Shown here: positions 42,014 to 49,593 of the stretch, piece after piece | Layout: each line of letters starts with the position of its first letter | Numbering within the stretch: position 1 is the first letter of the stretch | DNA from: CAYWVO01 sp964461835 | GTDB taxonomy: Bacteria > Zixibacteria > MSB-5A5 > WJJR01 > JAJRUJ01 | Direction: 5' to 3' | DNA length: 64,000 nt | Assembly (NCBI GenBank): GCA_964461835.1 | Contig: CAYWVO010000003.1 | Span: 55,918 to 119,917, forward strand | Program-made: the position numbers and the translations under genes | Notes under the pieces: model-generated | Seen by the model: the letters and a program-made list of their open reading frames with translations, nothing else | The model's database searches: none | What the model was told of the DNA's origin: nothing

Positions 42014-43039
42014 TTATAGCCAATTTCCATAATAGAATATCATACCCACGACCAAGCCGACCGCAAGGTTAATCCCCTTGACCAATAGGAAGCCACGGCG
42101 TGAATGAGCCAGCAGCGGGAGCATGCCGTGACCGTCCTGAACGACGGAACCGGCCAGCAGCACGGCAAACGGCACCGTACCCTGAGCATACAACGTAACA
42201 AAGACCAGATGCGGCCCGGATTCCGGAATGATCCCAAGCACGCAGGCGATAATAATGAGGATTATGGTATTTGCCTGCAGGTATTGTCCCAGGTCCAGAT
42301 TTACCGTGATGATCTGGACAACCAGCATCGCACCCAGGGTCCAGAGAAAAACGCCGGGGATGTGTTTCCGGGCAACATGGTTCCAGAGGTGTTCCTGCAG
42401 GAAATGTTCGGGCACAGTGGCTGTAATGAAAAACCCGGTCAATCCCACAATCAGGAGTGTTATGCGCTTCCAATCCCACACTTGGGGTCCGATGGAACCG
42501 AAGGCAATCCCCAACACAAACAGTACCAGCGCGACACTCAACACGCCTCTGGCCGGTGAGACATGCCGCCATTGTTTAAGGAGGGTATCTTTCGGAAAGC
42601 AATTGCAGTACTCCGGCTCATGGATTTCAAGTTGACCGCATTTTTCGAGCCGTGCTTCAATCCGTCCGGATACGACAAGATCGGTCACGTACCCAACCGC
42701 GACGGCGATTACCGCGAGTATCGCAGTCAACAGCAGTGCTTTTCCGGGAAACAGCGCCAGCATGACGAAGGCTTCGTCGCCGCTGGTGGCAAGCATCGTC
42801 GCAACCAGTGTCCCAAAAGAGACAACGCGATGAGAAAACATGGCAACAACGGCGAAGGCCCCCATACAACCGGGGACGGCCCCCAACACGACCCCGATAA
42901 GATATTGCAGCCACGGATGTCCCGCCATGGCCGTTTGCCACACCCCTCGCGAGATAACATTGATATACTCGATCACCAGCATCATCAAACCGACAAATGC
43001 GGTAATAGTCAGCGTCTTCGTCAGGATGCTTTCAAACAT
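42014..43039 (-). CDS. Putative 10-TM heavy-metal exporter (ArsP_2/DUF2899 type)
   Basis: 341 aa with about ten hydrophobic spans. Signature segments: VVLGAVPGCMGAFAVVAMFSH in the first half and GIIPESGPHLVFVTLYAQG with SRRGFLLVKGINLAVGLVVG in the second, as two inverted repeats. Between them is a soluble loop with EPEYCNCFP, cysteines that could bind a thiophilic metal. The family is annotated as manganese or heavy-metal/arsenic efflux permease. The radical SAM gene follows 45 bp downstream. Confidence 0.82.
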   Translation of the reverse strand: MFESILTKTLTITAFVGLMMLVIEYINVISRGVWQTAMAGHPWLQYLIGVVLGAVPGCMGAFAVVAMFSHRVVSFGTLVATMLATSGDEAFVMLALFPGKALLLTAILAVIAVAVGYVTDLVVSGRIEARLEKCGQLEIHEPEYCNCFPKDTLLKQWRHVSPARGVLSVALVLFVLGIAFGSIGPQVWDWKRITLLIVGLTGFFITATVPEHFLQEHLWNHVARKHIPGVFLWTLGAMLVVQIITVNLDLGQYLQANTIILIIIACVLGIIPESGPHLVFVTLYAQGTVPFAVLLAGSVVQDGHGMLPLLAHSRRGFLLVKGINLAVGLVVGMIFYYGNWL

Positions 43040-43070
43040 GGTGTGTCGATGCTCCGGCGATCAGATCCCC

Positions 43071-43526
43071 TTACTGACCATCAAATATCTCATCGGCCAG
43101 CCAGCCGAGCGTCGCCCCATACTGACGTTCCACGGTAGGAACGAATGGCTTGATGTCCAGCAATGGGGTGCCATCCACGATGTCAACGTCGGAAACATAG
43201 AGTCTGCTTCGGTCCACACCATCAAGGCGCACCACTGACAGCCCAATGGGGTTCGGGCGGTCAGGGGATCTGGTCGAAAAGACGCCGTGTGACGAGTTAC
43301 TGTGCGACGGTTTTATCAGCAGTTGGAACGCTCGGGAAAGATGCAAATGATAGACAAGGAAGATGTGGGAAAACTTCTCCAAGTCAATCAGGCCCTCCTG
43401 ATACTCGGGAAGTATCTCGATGATCCCCCTGGCGCTCGAGGATAACCGGGGCTGCAATGGTGTATCCTCTCGAGACGAGAACGGCGAATGAATTATTCCA
43501 ATCGGTGAAAACTGTATCCGTTTCAT
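43071..43526 (-). CDS. trmO: tRNA (t6A37) methyltransferase TrmO-like
   Basis: 151 aa. TsaA/TrmO family beta-barrel: FSPIGIIHSPFSSREDTPLQP, VYHLHLSRAF, GVFSTRSPDRPNPIGLSVVRL and LDIKPFVP are all canonical. TrmO uses SAM to methylate N6 of threonylcarbamoyladenosine at position 37 of tRNA. The short TsaA-only form is common in anaerobes beside radical SAM and methyltransferase genes, so another substrate is possible. It overlaps the upstream methyltransferase by 4 bp. Confidence 0.9.
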   Translation of the reverse strand: MKRIQFSPIGIIHSPFSSREDTPLQPRLSSSARGIIEILPEYQEGLIDLEKFSHIFLVYHLHLSRAFQLLIKPSHSNSSHGVFSTRSPDRPNPIGLSVVRLDGVDRSRLYVSDVDIVDGTPLLDIKPFVPTVERQYGATLGWLADEIFDGQ

Positions 43527-44152
43527 ATTTGCCCCCTCAGAACAACAAAAGATCCCTGGCCGTAGCCGTCGGTCACTGGCTCACGCTCCCGGATTTCACT
43601 GAGCGGATGAAAAATGGTCTGGGCAAAACGAAAACGCCCAAAGCCTTCCTGCTCCAGGGTTGCGACCACCTCACTGACTGAGTAAAAAGTGGCCATCCGG
43701 TAAAACGTACTCTCGTGCTTCTGGCTTTCATACAGCCGACCCAGAAGAGAATGTCTGTCAACAAAGCCGGCCACAATATACCCACCAGGTCTTAATATGC
43801 GGCGGATCTCACGAAAGGTCGTCTTTATGTCATCCAGGAAGCAAATGGTCGTGACCATAAGCACCACGTCGAATTGACCATCAGCGAAGGGTAATGCTTC
43901 GGCAATGCCTCCCACCACTTGCACTCCCCGTTGCTTTGCTCTTTCGCGCATCGTGGCTGACGGTTCAACGCCGAACTCAATACCCAGGGGTGCTGCAAAG
44001 CGGCCAGTTCCTACACCTATTTCAATCCCCTTTCCGTCTGTGGGTAATTGGACCTTGACCGCCTCGAGCTCTGAAAGGTAGGCGGCGTGGTGCCTGCCAA
44101 ACCACTCTTCGTATTCCGCCATATGTTGATCGAATGGTCCGGTGCGTGCCAT
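43523..44152 (-). CDS. Class I SAM-dependent methyltransferase
   Basis: 209 aa. Rossmann methyltransferase with motif I GIEIGVGTGRFAAPLG, a post-I acidic region GVEPSATMRERAKQRGV, motif IV DVVLMVTTICFLDD and RRILRPGGYIVAGFVD. The N-terminal FDQHMAEYEEWFGRHHAAY region is typical of an uncharacterised anaerobe group. Its place ahead of TrmO and a metal exporter hints at metalloid or small-molecule methylation, but this is inference. ATG 44152 was chosen; a TTG at 44158 closer to the gagggtgg ribosome binding site is possible. Confidence 0.85.
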   Translation of the reverse strand: MARTGPFDQHMAEYEEWFGRHHAAYLSELEAVKVQLPTDGKGIEIGVGTGRFAAPLGIEFGVEPSATMRERAKQRGVQVVGGIAEALPFADGQFDVVLMVTTICFLDDIKTTFREIRRILRPGGYIVAGFVDRHSLLGRLYESQKHESTFYRMATFYSVSEVVATLEQEGFGRFRFAQTIFHPLSEIREREPVTDGYGQGSFVVLRGQI

Positions 44153-44253
44153 TATCAAAAACCACCCTCAAGTGCCCAGAAGACCTATACAATAATAAGG
44201 TGATGTTCCAGTCCTGCCCCTAAATTGAATGCGCACGCGGCACGTCCCTTATT

Positions 44254-44286
44254 AAGTTGCCCCGCTCCTTTAAAAGCGGGGCACTT
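44254..44286 (-). terminator. Hairpin between the two-gene unit and the methyltransferase operon
   Basis: GCCCCGCT (44259-44266) pairs with AGCGGGGC (44275-44282), extended by AAGT/ACTT outside a single bulge. It follows the 63-aa protein gene by about 70 bp on the minus strand. No clear T-run, so partial termination is likely. Confidence 0.6.
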
Positions 44287-44356
44287 AGTTCAAGGTCGAT
44301 CCCGAGTGCGATTTCATTAGAAGACGTACCTTTCGATTTCCAGGCCATGTTGTTCA

Positions 44357-44548
44357 TCAATCATTGCGCGTGAAGGCCAAATCCTTACATCGCCAGCATC
44401 CTTGTTCTTCAAAGCCCGCTTTCGGGTCAACCCCTTTGTCACAGAGCCAGAGGCAGTCATCCACATCACGGAAGACCTGCATCGGTCGGGCACCCGGATG
44501 ATATATCCCATGGCCCAGGCGCGGCTGTTCCTGATCGTGGTTAGTCAT
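44357..44548 (-). CDS. 63-aa cysteine protein, family not recognised (copy 2)
   Basis: 63 aa, the same length as its paralogue at 30707 and alignable without gaps over most of it: GHGIYHPGARPMQVF, LWLCDKGVDPKAG, GCWRCKDLAFTRND. The conserved Cys pattern (one Cys, then a CWxC pair near the end) points to metal or persulfide binding. The frame is open far upstream but the ATG at 44548 has a perfect ribosome binding site (gggaggtgattgca). It is the second gene of a unit led by a DUF2173-like gene and controlled by the same paired sites as the Qmo operon. Confidence 0.75.
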   Translation of the reverse strand: MTNHDQEQPRLGHGIYHPGARPMQVFRDVDDCLWLCDKGVDPKAGFEEQGCWRCKDLAFTRND

Positions 44549-44622
44549 TGCAATCACCTCCCTACATTCTCTCGCTGAATGAAATCCCTGTAGGATCTCC
44601 CACCTGTGAGTGCTAAGGGTTG

Positions 44623-44976
44623 CTAATAATTCAACTGGCGGGGTCCGGTGGCCTCTGAACCAGCCAAGTCGGTCATTAGTTGATTGTAATCCCCGCGACC
44701 GGTGACAACGAAGACCCGGGTATTTCCCACAACGACCACCGAATACTTGCTCCCCCAAATGATCCACCCAACCAGTGATCCGTAATCACGCGGCAACTTG
44801 GCGTTGAGTGATTTCAGGAAGTCGCTGCTGGCTCGGTTTTGACGGACACACAGCTCACCGCTCTCGGTCAAATCTTCGGGCATTTCGCCGACTTCCCGAA
44901 TGATTGTGCCGTCCTCAGAGAATTGGCCGGCGGCAACGACTCCGTCGATTTTTAGGAGCCTGTCAAGGCCTATCAT
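44623..44976 (-). CDS. DUF2173-like (roadblock-type) small protein
   Basis: 117 aa. The opening IGLDRLLKIDGVVAAGQFSE and the pattern of short strands and helices (SKYSVVVVGNTRVFVVTG) recall the DUF2173 family, which is roadblock/profilin-like and often found next to sulfur-oxidation or Hdr-type genes. The ATG at 44976 has a strong ribosome binding site (agggaggt), better than the upstream in-frame ATG at 45084, which lies upstream of the putative promoter. Function is unknown; cotranscription with the 63-aa Cys protein and the shared operator suggest a role with the sulfur-redox complex. Confidence 0.6.
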   Translation of the reverse strand: MIGLDRLLKIDGVVAAGQFSEDGTIIREVGEMPEDLTESGELCVRQNRASSDFLKSLNAKLPRDYGSLVGWIIWGSKYSVVVVGNTRVFVVTGRGDYNQLMTDLAGSEATGPRQLNY

Positions 44977-45015
44977 TTCGACCTCCCTTCGTTTCTCCCC
45001 CACAAATGCTCTAGA

Positions 45016-45031
45016 ATCAAATAATATGCCA
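45016..45031 (-). promoter_or_regulatory. Sigma-54-type promoter of the DUF2173/63-aa protein unit
   Basis: On the minus strand: TGGCAT-N5-TTGAT. The -24 element matches TGGCA fully; the -12 element has TTGA where TTGC is usual. Transcription would start near 45004, giving a 28-nt leader with the ribosome binding site in place. Confidence 0.55.
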
Positions 45032-45145
45032 ATGACCGCGAGCAGGTTGTCTGGAAATTTATAAGTTATTATGGCACAGGCCATTACTGCAGCACAAGAT
45101 AGTCCATGTCGGTGCCGTATTGCTGATTAACTCTGTAAGTAGTCG

Positions 45146-45188
45146 GGCATTATTGCATGGCATAAAGTAATGGCCATGCAATAATGCA
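45146..45188 (-). promoter_or_regulatory. Paired activator sites (TGCA-N4-TGCA), second copy
   Basis: GGCATTATTGCA (45146-45157, 11 of 12) and a perfect TGCAATAATGCA (45177-45188), centres 31 bp apart. They lie 134 and 165 bp from the -12 position of the promoter at 45016. The two sites also form a 14-bp perfect inverted repeat (45148-45161 and 45173-45186). Same arrangement as at 30277-30320. Confidence 0.75.
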
Positions 45189-45623
45189 ATGCATCTCTTG
45201 GCGTCAGTATGTCATTAGACAAAGCCGATAGCTGGAAACTGGTAGTTGATAATTCCGGAGTTTGCTTCCCAAAATTCTAAGAATTCACCGGTCAGTCACT
45301 AGTTTTCAAAGCATTGGCCGGTCGCTCAACTGCTGGCCGAAGGTAGTTATGGCTGGTCCGTCGGAATCAGGCAGTGCTTCTATCATCCCTGTCGGACTGG
45401 TGCGATATTCGAATTGAGGTTCCTGCTGCAGGTCGTCAGGATTTTGTGGGTATATGATTGCAGTGCCGGCATGGTTCTCGAGGAATTCAATATATGTGTC
45501 TACTTTGTTGCCGATACTCACTCGACACCAAAGGGGCAATCCGCTACCAATCGCGACTCACTCGTGTGTCTTCCGTTGGAGTCCGGCCGTCGGCAGGCAC
45601 ACCTTATTGATTAAGTAACAAGA
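45189..45623. other. Gene-poor stretch, possible gene remnant
   Basis: No clear gene in 435 bp. A 77-codon minus-strand frame (45306-45539, TTG start) contains RVSIGNKVDTYIEFLENHAG, which recalls the V-S-x-G-N-K-x-D segment of CoA-binding acyl-CoA synthetase subunits, but it has no ribosome binding site and no complete domain. It may be a decayed fragment. Confidence 0.3.
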
Positions 45624-46421
45624 TTACCACGGTGAACTTATGTCTACTAAATGATTCGTCGGGCCATGCCCCCGCCCCAGACCGGGGTTATCCTGGATCG
45701 CTCGGCTGATATACTCTTTGGCTCGCTTTATCGCGTCAATTGGTTCCCGTCCGCGGGCCAGTCCGGCGGCGATAGCCGAAGAAAATGTGCAACCAGTACC
45801 GTGCGTGTGTGGGGTGTCGAAAAACGGCGCACAAAATTCGTGGAATGTCTTACCATCATAGGCGAGGTCAATTGCTTCTTCGCTGTCTTTGAGATGTCCG
45901 CCTTTAACAACCACTAACTCCCCGGCAATTTTGTGCAAGTCGTGTGCGGCTTGCCGAAAATCACTGAACGTCTTCAATCCATGCCCCAATAGTACCTCAG
46001 CCTCAAATTTATTCGGGGTGATTATCCGAGCTCGGGGCAGCAGATATTCGCGCACACTCTCGCGGGCCTGATCGGTCAGAAGAGGATCGCCGCTTTTGGC
46101 GACCATCACCGGGTCCAGCACCACATTGGGGAGCTTGTATTCATCGATGCAATTCGCCACCGCCATCACGATTCGTGGATTTGACAGCATCCCGATTTTC
46201 ACTGCGTCAACTCCGATATCAGTTACACAGCTTTTTATCTGCTCTGTCACGGTATCGAGTGGAATATCAAAGACCCCCTGTACTCCGACCGTGTTTTCCG
46301 CAACCACCGCTGTTATGGCACTCATGCCGAACACACCAAACGCAGAGAATGTTTTTAGGTCCGCCTGAATCCCGGCGCCGCCACTACAGTCTGATCCGGC
46401 AATACTTAGTGCTCGAAACAT
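45624..46421 (-). CDS. thiD: Hydroxymethylpyrimidine/phosphomethylpyrimidine kinase ThiD
   Basis: 265 aa, normal length. Ribokinase-fold enzyme that phosphorylates HMP and HMP-phosphate for thiamine synthesis. Signatures: IAGSDCSGGAGIQADLKTFS at the N-terminus (substrate site), VLDPVMVAKSGDPLL, ITPNKFEAEVLLG, VVKGGHL, and the anion-hole/catalytic HGTGCTFSSAIAAGLARG. Last gene of the riboswitch-controlled operon. Confidence 0.96.
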   Translation of the reverse strand: MFRALSIAGSDCSGGAGIQADLKTFSAFGVFGMSAITAVVAENTVGVQGVFDIPLDTVTEQIKSCVTDIGVDAVKIGMLSNPRIVMAVANCIDEYKLPNVVLDPVMVAKSGDPLLTDQARESVREYLLPRARIITPNKFEAEVLLGHGLKTFSDFRQAAHDLHKIAGELVVVKGGHLKDSEEAIDLAYDGKTFHEFCAPFFDTPHTHGTGCTFSSAIAAGLARGREPIDAIKRAKEYISRAIQDNPGLGRGHGPTNHLVDISSPW

Positions 46422-46434
46422 ATCTCAACTCCGA

Positions 46435-47076
46435 TCATCTGTTGTCCAATAGCGTGCGAAACCGCCTGGTCGTTTGGGCAATATCATCTGCCGAGACAAT
46501 TGCCGAAATAATTGCCACCCCGTGCGCACCGGCATCCATGACGTGTACGGCATTTTCCAGTGTAATCCCACCGATTGCAATTACGGGAATCGAACAGGCA
46601 GCGCATGCCTGTTTCAGAACCGCAAGCCCCAACGGAGATACGGTATCCGGCTTGGTTGGTCGCGCTTCAAAGACCGGACCAAATCCGATATAATCCGCCC
46701 CGTCCTGCTCCGCCCGCAGGGCTTCCTCCATTGTGGCGGCTGATACGCCGAGGACCAGCGAATCGCCGACGAGATTTCGCACCCGTGCCGCCGGCAGATC
46801 GCGTTGCCCCACGTGAACCCCGTCCGCGCCGGCCAGGATCGCCACGTCTACACGATCATTCACAATGAAGACCGCATTGTGCGCTGTGCAATGTTTCTGG
46901 ATGGCGGAGGCAATTTCGTGGAGTTCTTTTCCTTCCCGGACTTTGTCACGGAACTGAATGACCTTCGCGCCGCCGCTCAACGCCTGTCGGGCGACTTCCT
47001 CATGTGACCGTCCCTGCGAAAGACGATCATCTGTTACAACGTACAACGAGGCGTCAGCCGGATACTGCATCGTCAC
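46435..47076 (-). CDS. thiE: Thiamine-phosphate synthase ThiE
   Basis: 213 aa. TIM-barrel enzyme that joins HMP-diphosphate and thiazole phosphate. Signatures: LYVVTDDRLSQGRSHEEV, VIQFRDK, FIVNDRVDVAILAGADGVHV, GQRDLP, IGFGPVFEARPTKPD, and IPVIAIGGITLENA. The GTG start at 47076 overlaps the tenA stop by one base (TAGTG); an ATG two codons inside is possible. Confidence 0.95.
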   Translation of the reverse strand: MTMQYPADASLYVVTDDRLSQGRSHEEVARQALSGGAKVIQFRDKVREGKELHEIASAIQKHCTAHNAVFIVNDRVDVAILAGADGVHVGQRDLPAARVRNLVGDSLVLGVSAATMEEALRAEQDGADYIGFGPVFEARPTKPDTVSPLGLAVLKQACAACSIPVIAIGGITLENAVHVMDAGAHGVAIISAIVSADDIAQTTRRFRTLLDNR

Positions 47077-47777
47077 TACCGCTCAGACATACGTGATGTC
47101 CTAAGAAATCCCATCTCCATCGTCCAGCCCATCTCGAAAAATTCCAACTCATACTGTGCAGAACGCGTGTACAAGCGCTGCCAGCGATCTTTATCACGAG
47201 AACTCGTGCCGGCCGCCAGGGTGTTCATCTTGTCTCGCAACCACTGGCAAATCTGGTCCATTTCTTCCGAGGTGTACGTCTCAATCCACGCGCGGTAGTG
47301 ATCGTTTTCCGGCAGTCCCTTCTCTTGGCGCAAGTGCTTGGCAATTTCCACGTAACCCAACGCGCAGGGGAGAAGCACCGCCACAATATCGGCAAAATCC
47401 CCCTCACTGGCCGTGCGCACCAGAAAGTCGGTGTAGGCGCTCGTCGCCCATGCAGCCGTTGTCGCTTCCAGCTCTTCGGCGGAGATTGCATAATCCGCGC
47501 AAACCTGCCGGTGCATCTCCATCTCCAGGTGCAACGTCGTTTCCAGCAGTTTTGCGAAATATTGCATCTCCGACAGTTCGTCAGCCTTGGCCACGGCTAG
47601 TGCCAGCAAACGACTGAAATCGATGAGGTACCGGTAATCCTGCTTCAGGTAGAAGACGAACCGCTCCCGCGATAACGTCCCGTCACTGATCCCGGTCACG
47701 AATGGATGATTGAGTATCGCCTGCCAAATATCATCCGTGGCGTGGCGCAGGGAATTCACATAACCGACGTTGTTCAT
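47076..47777 (-). CDS. tenA: Aminopyrimidine aminohydrolase / thiaminase II TenA
   Basis: 233 aa. All-helical TenA: ILNHPFVTGISDGTLSRERF, YLKQDYRYLIDFSRLLAL, ETTLHLEMEMH, CALGYVEIAKHL and YTSEEM with the catalytic Glu region. The active-site cysteine of salvage-type TenA would be in LLPCALGYVEI. It deaminates aminopyrimidine breakdown products of thiamine to HMP, which ThiD and ThiE then use. It follows the AIR-synthase-like gene by 3 bp. Confidence 0.94.
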   Translation of the reverse strand: MNNVGYVNSLRHATDDIWQAILNHPFVTGISDGTLSRERFVFYLKQDYRYLIDFSRLLALAVAKADELSEMQYFAKLLETTLHLEMEMHRQVCADYAISAEELEATTAAWATSAYTDFLVRTASEGDFADIVAVLLPCALGYVEIAKHLRQEKGLPENDHYRAWIETYTSEEMDQICQWLRDKMNTLAAGTSSRDKDRWQRLYTRSAQYELEFFEMGWTMEMGFLRTSRMSER

Positions 47778-47780
47778 TAT

Positions 47781-48854
47781 CTATGCCTCTGCTTTCGCCG
47801 CACCCTCAGCAGCCTTCCCGAATGCGGCCCAGAATGGGTCAACTTTTGGGTGGACCAATTGATGAGCTTTGCCTTCAGCATGCAGGGTGCAACCCTTCTC
47901 TTTCTCAAGAACTTCGCCCACGGTGCTGGCAGGAATACCCTTGTCGTCCAAACGCTGCAGAATCTCCTGCTCTTTATGCGGCCGACAGGTGATAATCAGT
48001 GTCCCCTCGCTAATCGACGTATAAGGATCAATGCCAAAGTATGTACATACTTTTTCCACGGTATCTTGCAGGATAATCTTTTCCTTCTCGATTACCAACC
48101 CGACGTTCGAGGCCTGGGCTACTTCAACCAGCCCACCCCACACACCGCACTCGGTGGCGTCATGCATCGCGGTCACACCGTCGTTTCGGATACCGGCTTG
48201 CACGGCGGTCAGCGCGTCATCGACTACGGTCATTTGTTCAAAGACCTTGTCCGCCTCTTCGGCGAAGGGGACGCCATATTCATCGGCCAACTGATCCGGG
48301 AAGGTCACCGCAAAGAGGCCTGCGGCTTCGATTGCGGCGCCTTTGGTGACGATGACGCGGTCGCCCGGTTGGGCCATTTTCGGGGTTACGTATTCATCTT
48401 CCGAGCCGATGCAAAAGACTGTCGCGCCGCCGACCATGGGGTACTCGCACCCCTGGTAACGCCCCGTATGCCCGGTCACAACTGCCATCCCGATCTTCTC
48501 GCACTCACGATGCATCGTGCCCCAAAGAATATCGAATTCATCCCGCGTGATCGAAAGCGGCAGATTCAGATCGATTGTGATATGAGTTGGCGGCAATCCG
48601 GACGTCGCCGCATCCGACGCCAGAATATGGATTGCAAACCAGGCGGAACGCTCCCACCCATAGGGGGGAACTACAAAGACCGGGTCAGTTGTGGAAATCA
48701 GCACCTGGTTGCCGGGCAATTGCACCACACCGATATCAACGCCATTTTGCGGTCCGACCAGAACATCTGACCGGTGGCGGCCCAGTTGGGGATAAATTAC
48801 CTGGTCAAAGACTTCGGTTGAAATCTTACCGATCGCCGGGAGTTCTGCTTTCAT
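47781..48854 (-). CDS. AIR synthase (PurM)-like protein, first gene of the thiamine operon
   Basis: 357 aa. PurM/HypE/ThiL superfamily: DVLVGPQNGVDIGVVQLPGN (the ATP/Mg loop), TTDPVFVVPPYGWERSAWFA, VTGHTGRYQGCEYPMVGG, DRVIVTKGAAIEAAGLFA, and AMHDATECGVWGGLVEVA. It has a complete nucleotide-binding fold, but is neither a standard purM nor a standard thiL. Because it is the first gene behind a TPP riboswitch and thiL is not in the window, it may act as a thiamine-phosphate kinase or in salvage; this is inference. A ggagg ribosome binding site precedes the ATG. Confidence 0.78.
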   Translation of the reverse strand: MKAELPAIGKISTEVFDQVIYPQLGRHRSDVLVGPQNGVDIGVVQLPGNQVLISTTDPVFVVPPYGWERSAWFAIHILASDAATSGLPPTHITIDLNLPLSITRDEFDILWGTMHRECEKIGMAVVTGHTGRYQGCEYPMVGGATVFCIGSEDEYVTPKMAQPGDRVIVTKGAAIEAAGLFAVTFPDQLADEYGVPFAEEADKVFEQMTVVDDALTAVQAGIRNDGVTAMHDATECGVWGGLVEVAQASNVGLVIEKEKIILQDTVEKVCTYFGIDPYTSISEGTLIITCRPHKEQEILQRLDDKGIPASTVGEVLEKEKGCTLHAEGKAHQLVHPKVDPFWAAFGKAAEGAAKAEA

Positions 48855-48891
48855 CGTCTACCTCCGGTTCCTCGGCCGCTATAACGCACAA

Positions 48892-48919
48892 TGGCCGTCC
48901 CAGGTAAGTAAGACGGCCA
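48892..48919 (-). promoter_or_regulatory. Hairpin in the riboswitch expression platform
   Basis: Perfect 8-bp stem TGGCCGTC/GACGGCCA just downstream of the TPP aptamer, with no strong T-run. It may be the switching element of the riboswitch, acting on transcription or on access to the ggagg site 25 nt further on. Confidence 0.55.
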
Positions 48920-48933
48920 CTATCTCGTCACGA

Positions 48934-49011
48934 CCGTTTCCTCCGCTGGAATAATCCAGGTCAGGTTCGAGGGGTATGCTCTCAGCTCGCCGGCGGCGAG
49001 CACCCCCACGG
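48934..49011 (-). ncRNA. TPP riboswitch (THI element)
   Basis: On the minus strand the conserved elements are all present: GGGGTGCTC, then GAGCTGAGAGCATACCCC, then GAACCTGACCTGGATTATTC and CAGCGGAGGAA, with P1 closed by CCGT/ACGG. The thiamine-diphosphate aptamer sits 80 nt upstream of the AIR-synthase-like gene and should repress the four-gene operon when TPP is plentiful. Confidence 0.95.
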
Positions 49012-49104
49012 ACGTTCTATGTTCAGTTAATTAAATCACCATTTCATATCCTGTCTTTATCGCACGATACACCCTTTATAATACGGCAAAGACTTCTTGT
49101 CAAT

Positions 49105-49593
49105 TTAACCTTTCCGCCGGGCCAATCGCTCTTTCCGGCGAACGGCCGCCTCTTCAAAACGTCGCTTTTCGTTGTCTGTTTCCGGTTGAATCGGTGGCGC
49201 CGGTTTGGGACGGCCATCTTCACCTATTGCCACAAACGTCATATACGCACTCGCCACATGAAAGAGCGTCCCGGTTGCGGTGTCCTCGGAGAAGACTTTA
49301 ACACCGACTTCCATCGAAGAGCCGAACGCTCGGTTCACGATTGCCTTGAGCACGACTTGTTCCCCACGGCGGACCGGGTGATGGAAATCTAAGGAATCAA
49401 TCGCCGCCGTCACACAGACGCGCCGCGCATGGCGCCGCGCGGCCGCCGCAGCCGCCATATCAATCCAGTGCATCAGCCGGCCACCGAGGAGATTGTTTAA
49501 ATTATTAGTATCGTTCGGTAAGACCAGCTCCAACATCTCGGTCGCCGATTCCCGCGGAGCACGCGGGGTCAGGTTTGACTCTACCGGTGTCAT
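49105..49593 (-). CDS. Acyl-CoA thioesterase (hot-dog fold, YciA/BFIT type)
   Basis: 162 aa. Hot-dog thioesterase with the usual LPNDTNNLNNLLGGRLMHWID (Asn/Asp active-site region), AIDSLDFHHPVRRGEQVVLK and FHVASAYMTFVAIGEDGRP. It hydrolyses acyl-CoA esters to free acids and CoA. The charged C-terminus (EKRRFEEAAVRRKERLARRK) is typical. Its start overlaps the stop of the aspartase/fumarase gene by 4 bp. Confidence 0.9.
   Translation of the reverse strand: MTPVESNLTPRAPRESATEMLELVLPNDTNNLNNLLGGRLMHWIDMAAAAAARRHARRVCVTAAIDSLDFHHPVRRGEQVVLKAIVNRAFGSSMEVGVKVFSEDTATGTLFHVASAYMTFVAIGEDGRPKPAPPIQPETDNEKRRFEEAAVRRKERLARRKG

Noticed and set aside
42104..43138. Long plus-strand frames opposite the exporter gene
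   Set aside because: Polar, low-complexity translations rich in Gln, His and Asn, as expected for the antisense of a membrane protein.
44549..44767. 73-codon leftward extension of the second 63-aa protein
   Set aside because: The paralogue has exactly the shorter length and the inner ATG has a perfect ribosome binding site; the extension is Arg-rich antisense-like sequence overlapping the DUF2173-like gene.
45306..45539. Minus-strand 77-codon frame with an SxGNKxD-like segment
   Set aside because: TTG start, no ribosome binding site and no full domain; kept only as a possible remnant.
45414..45614. Plus-strand 66-codon frame opposite the previous one
   Set aside because: No ribosome binding site and composition typical of an antisense shadow.
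47706..48770. 354-codon plus-strand frame opposite the AIR-synthase-like gene
   Set aside because: The minus strand encodes a clear PurM-like protein behind a riboswitch; the plus frame has no family features and no ribosome binding site.
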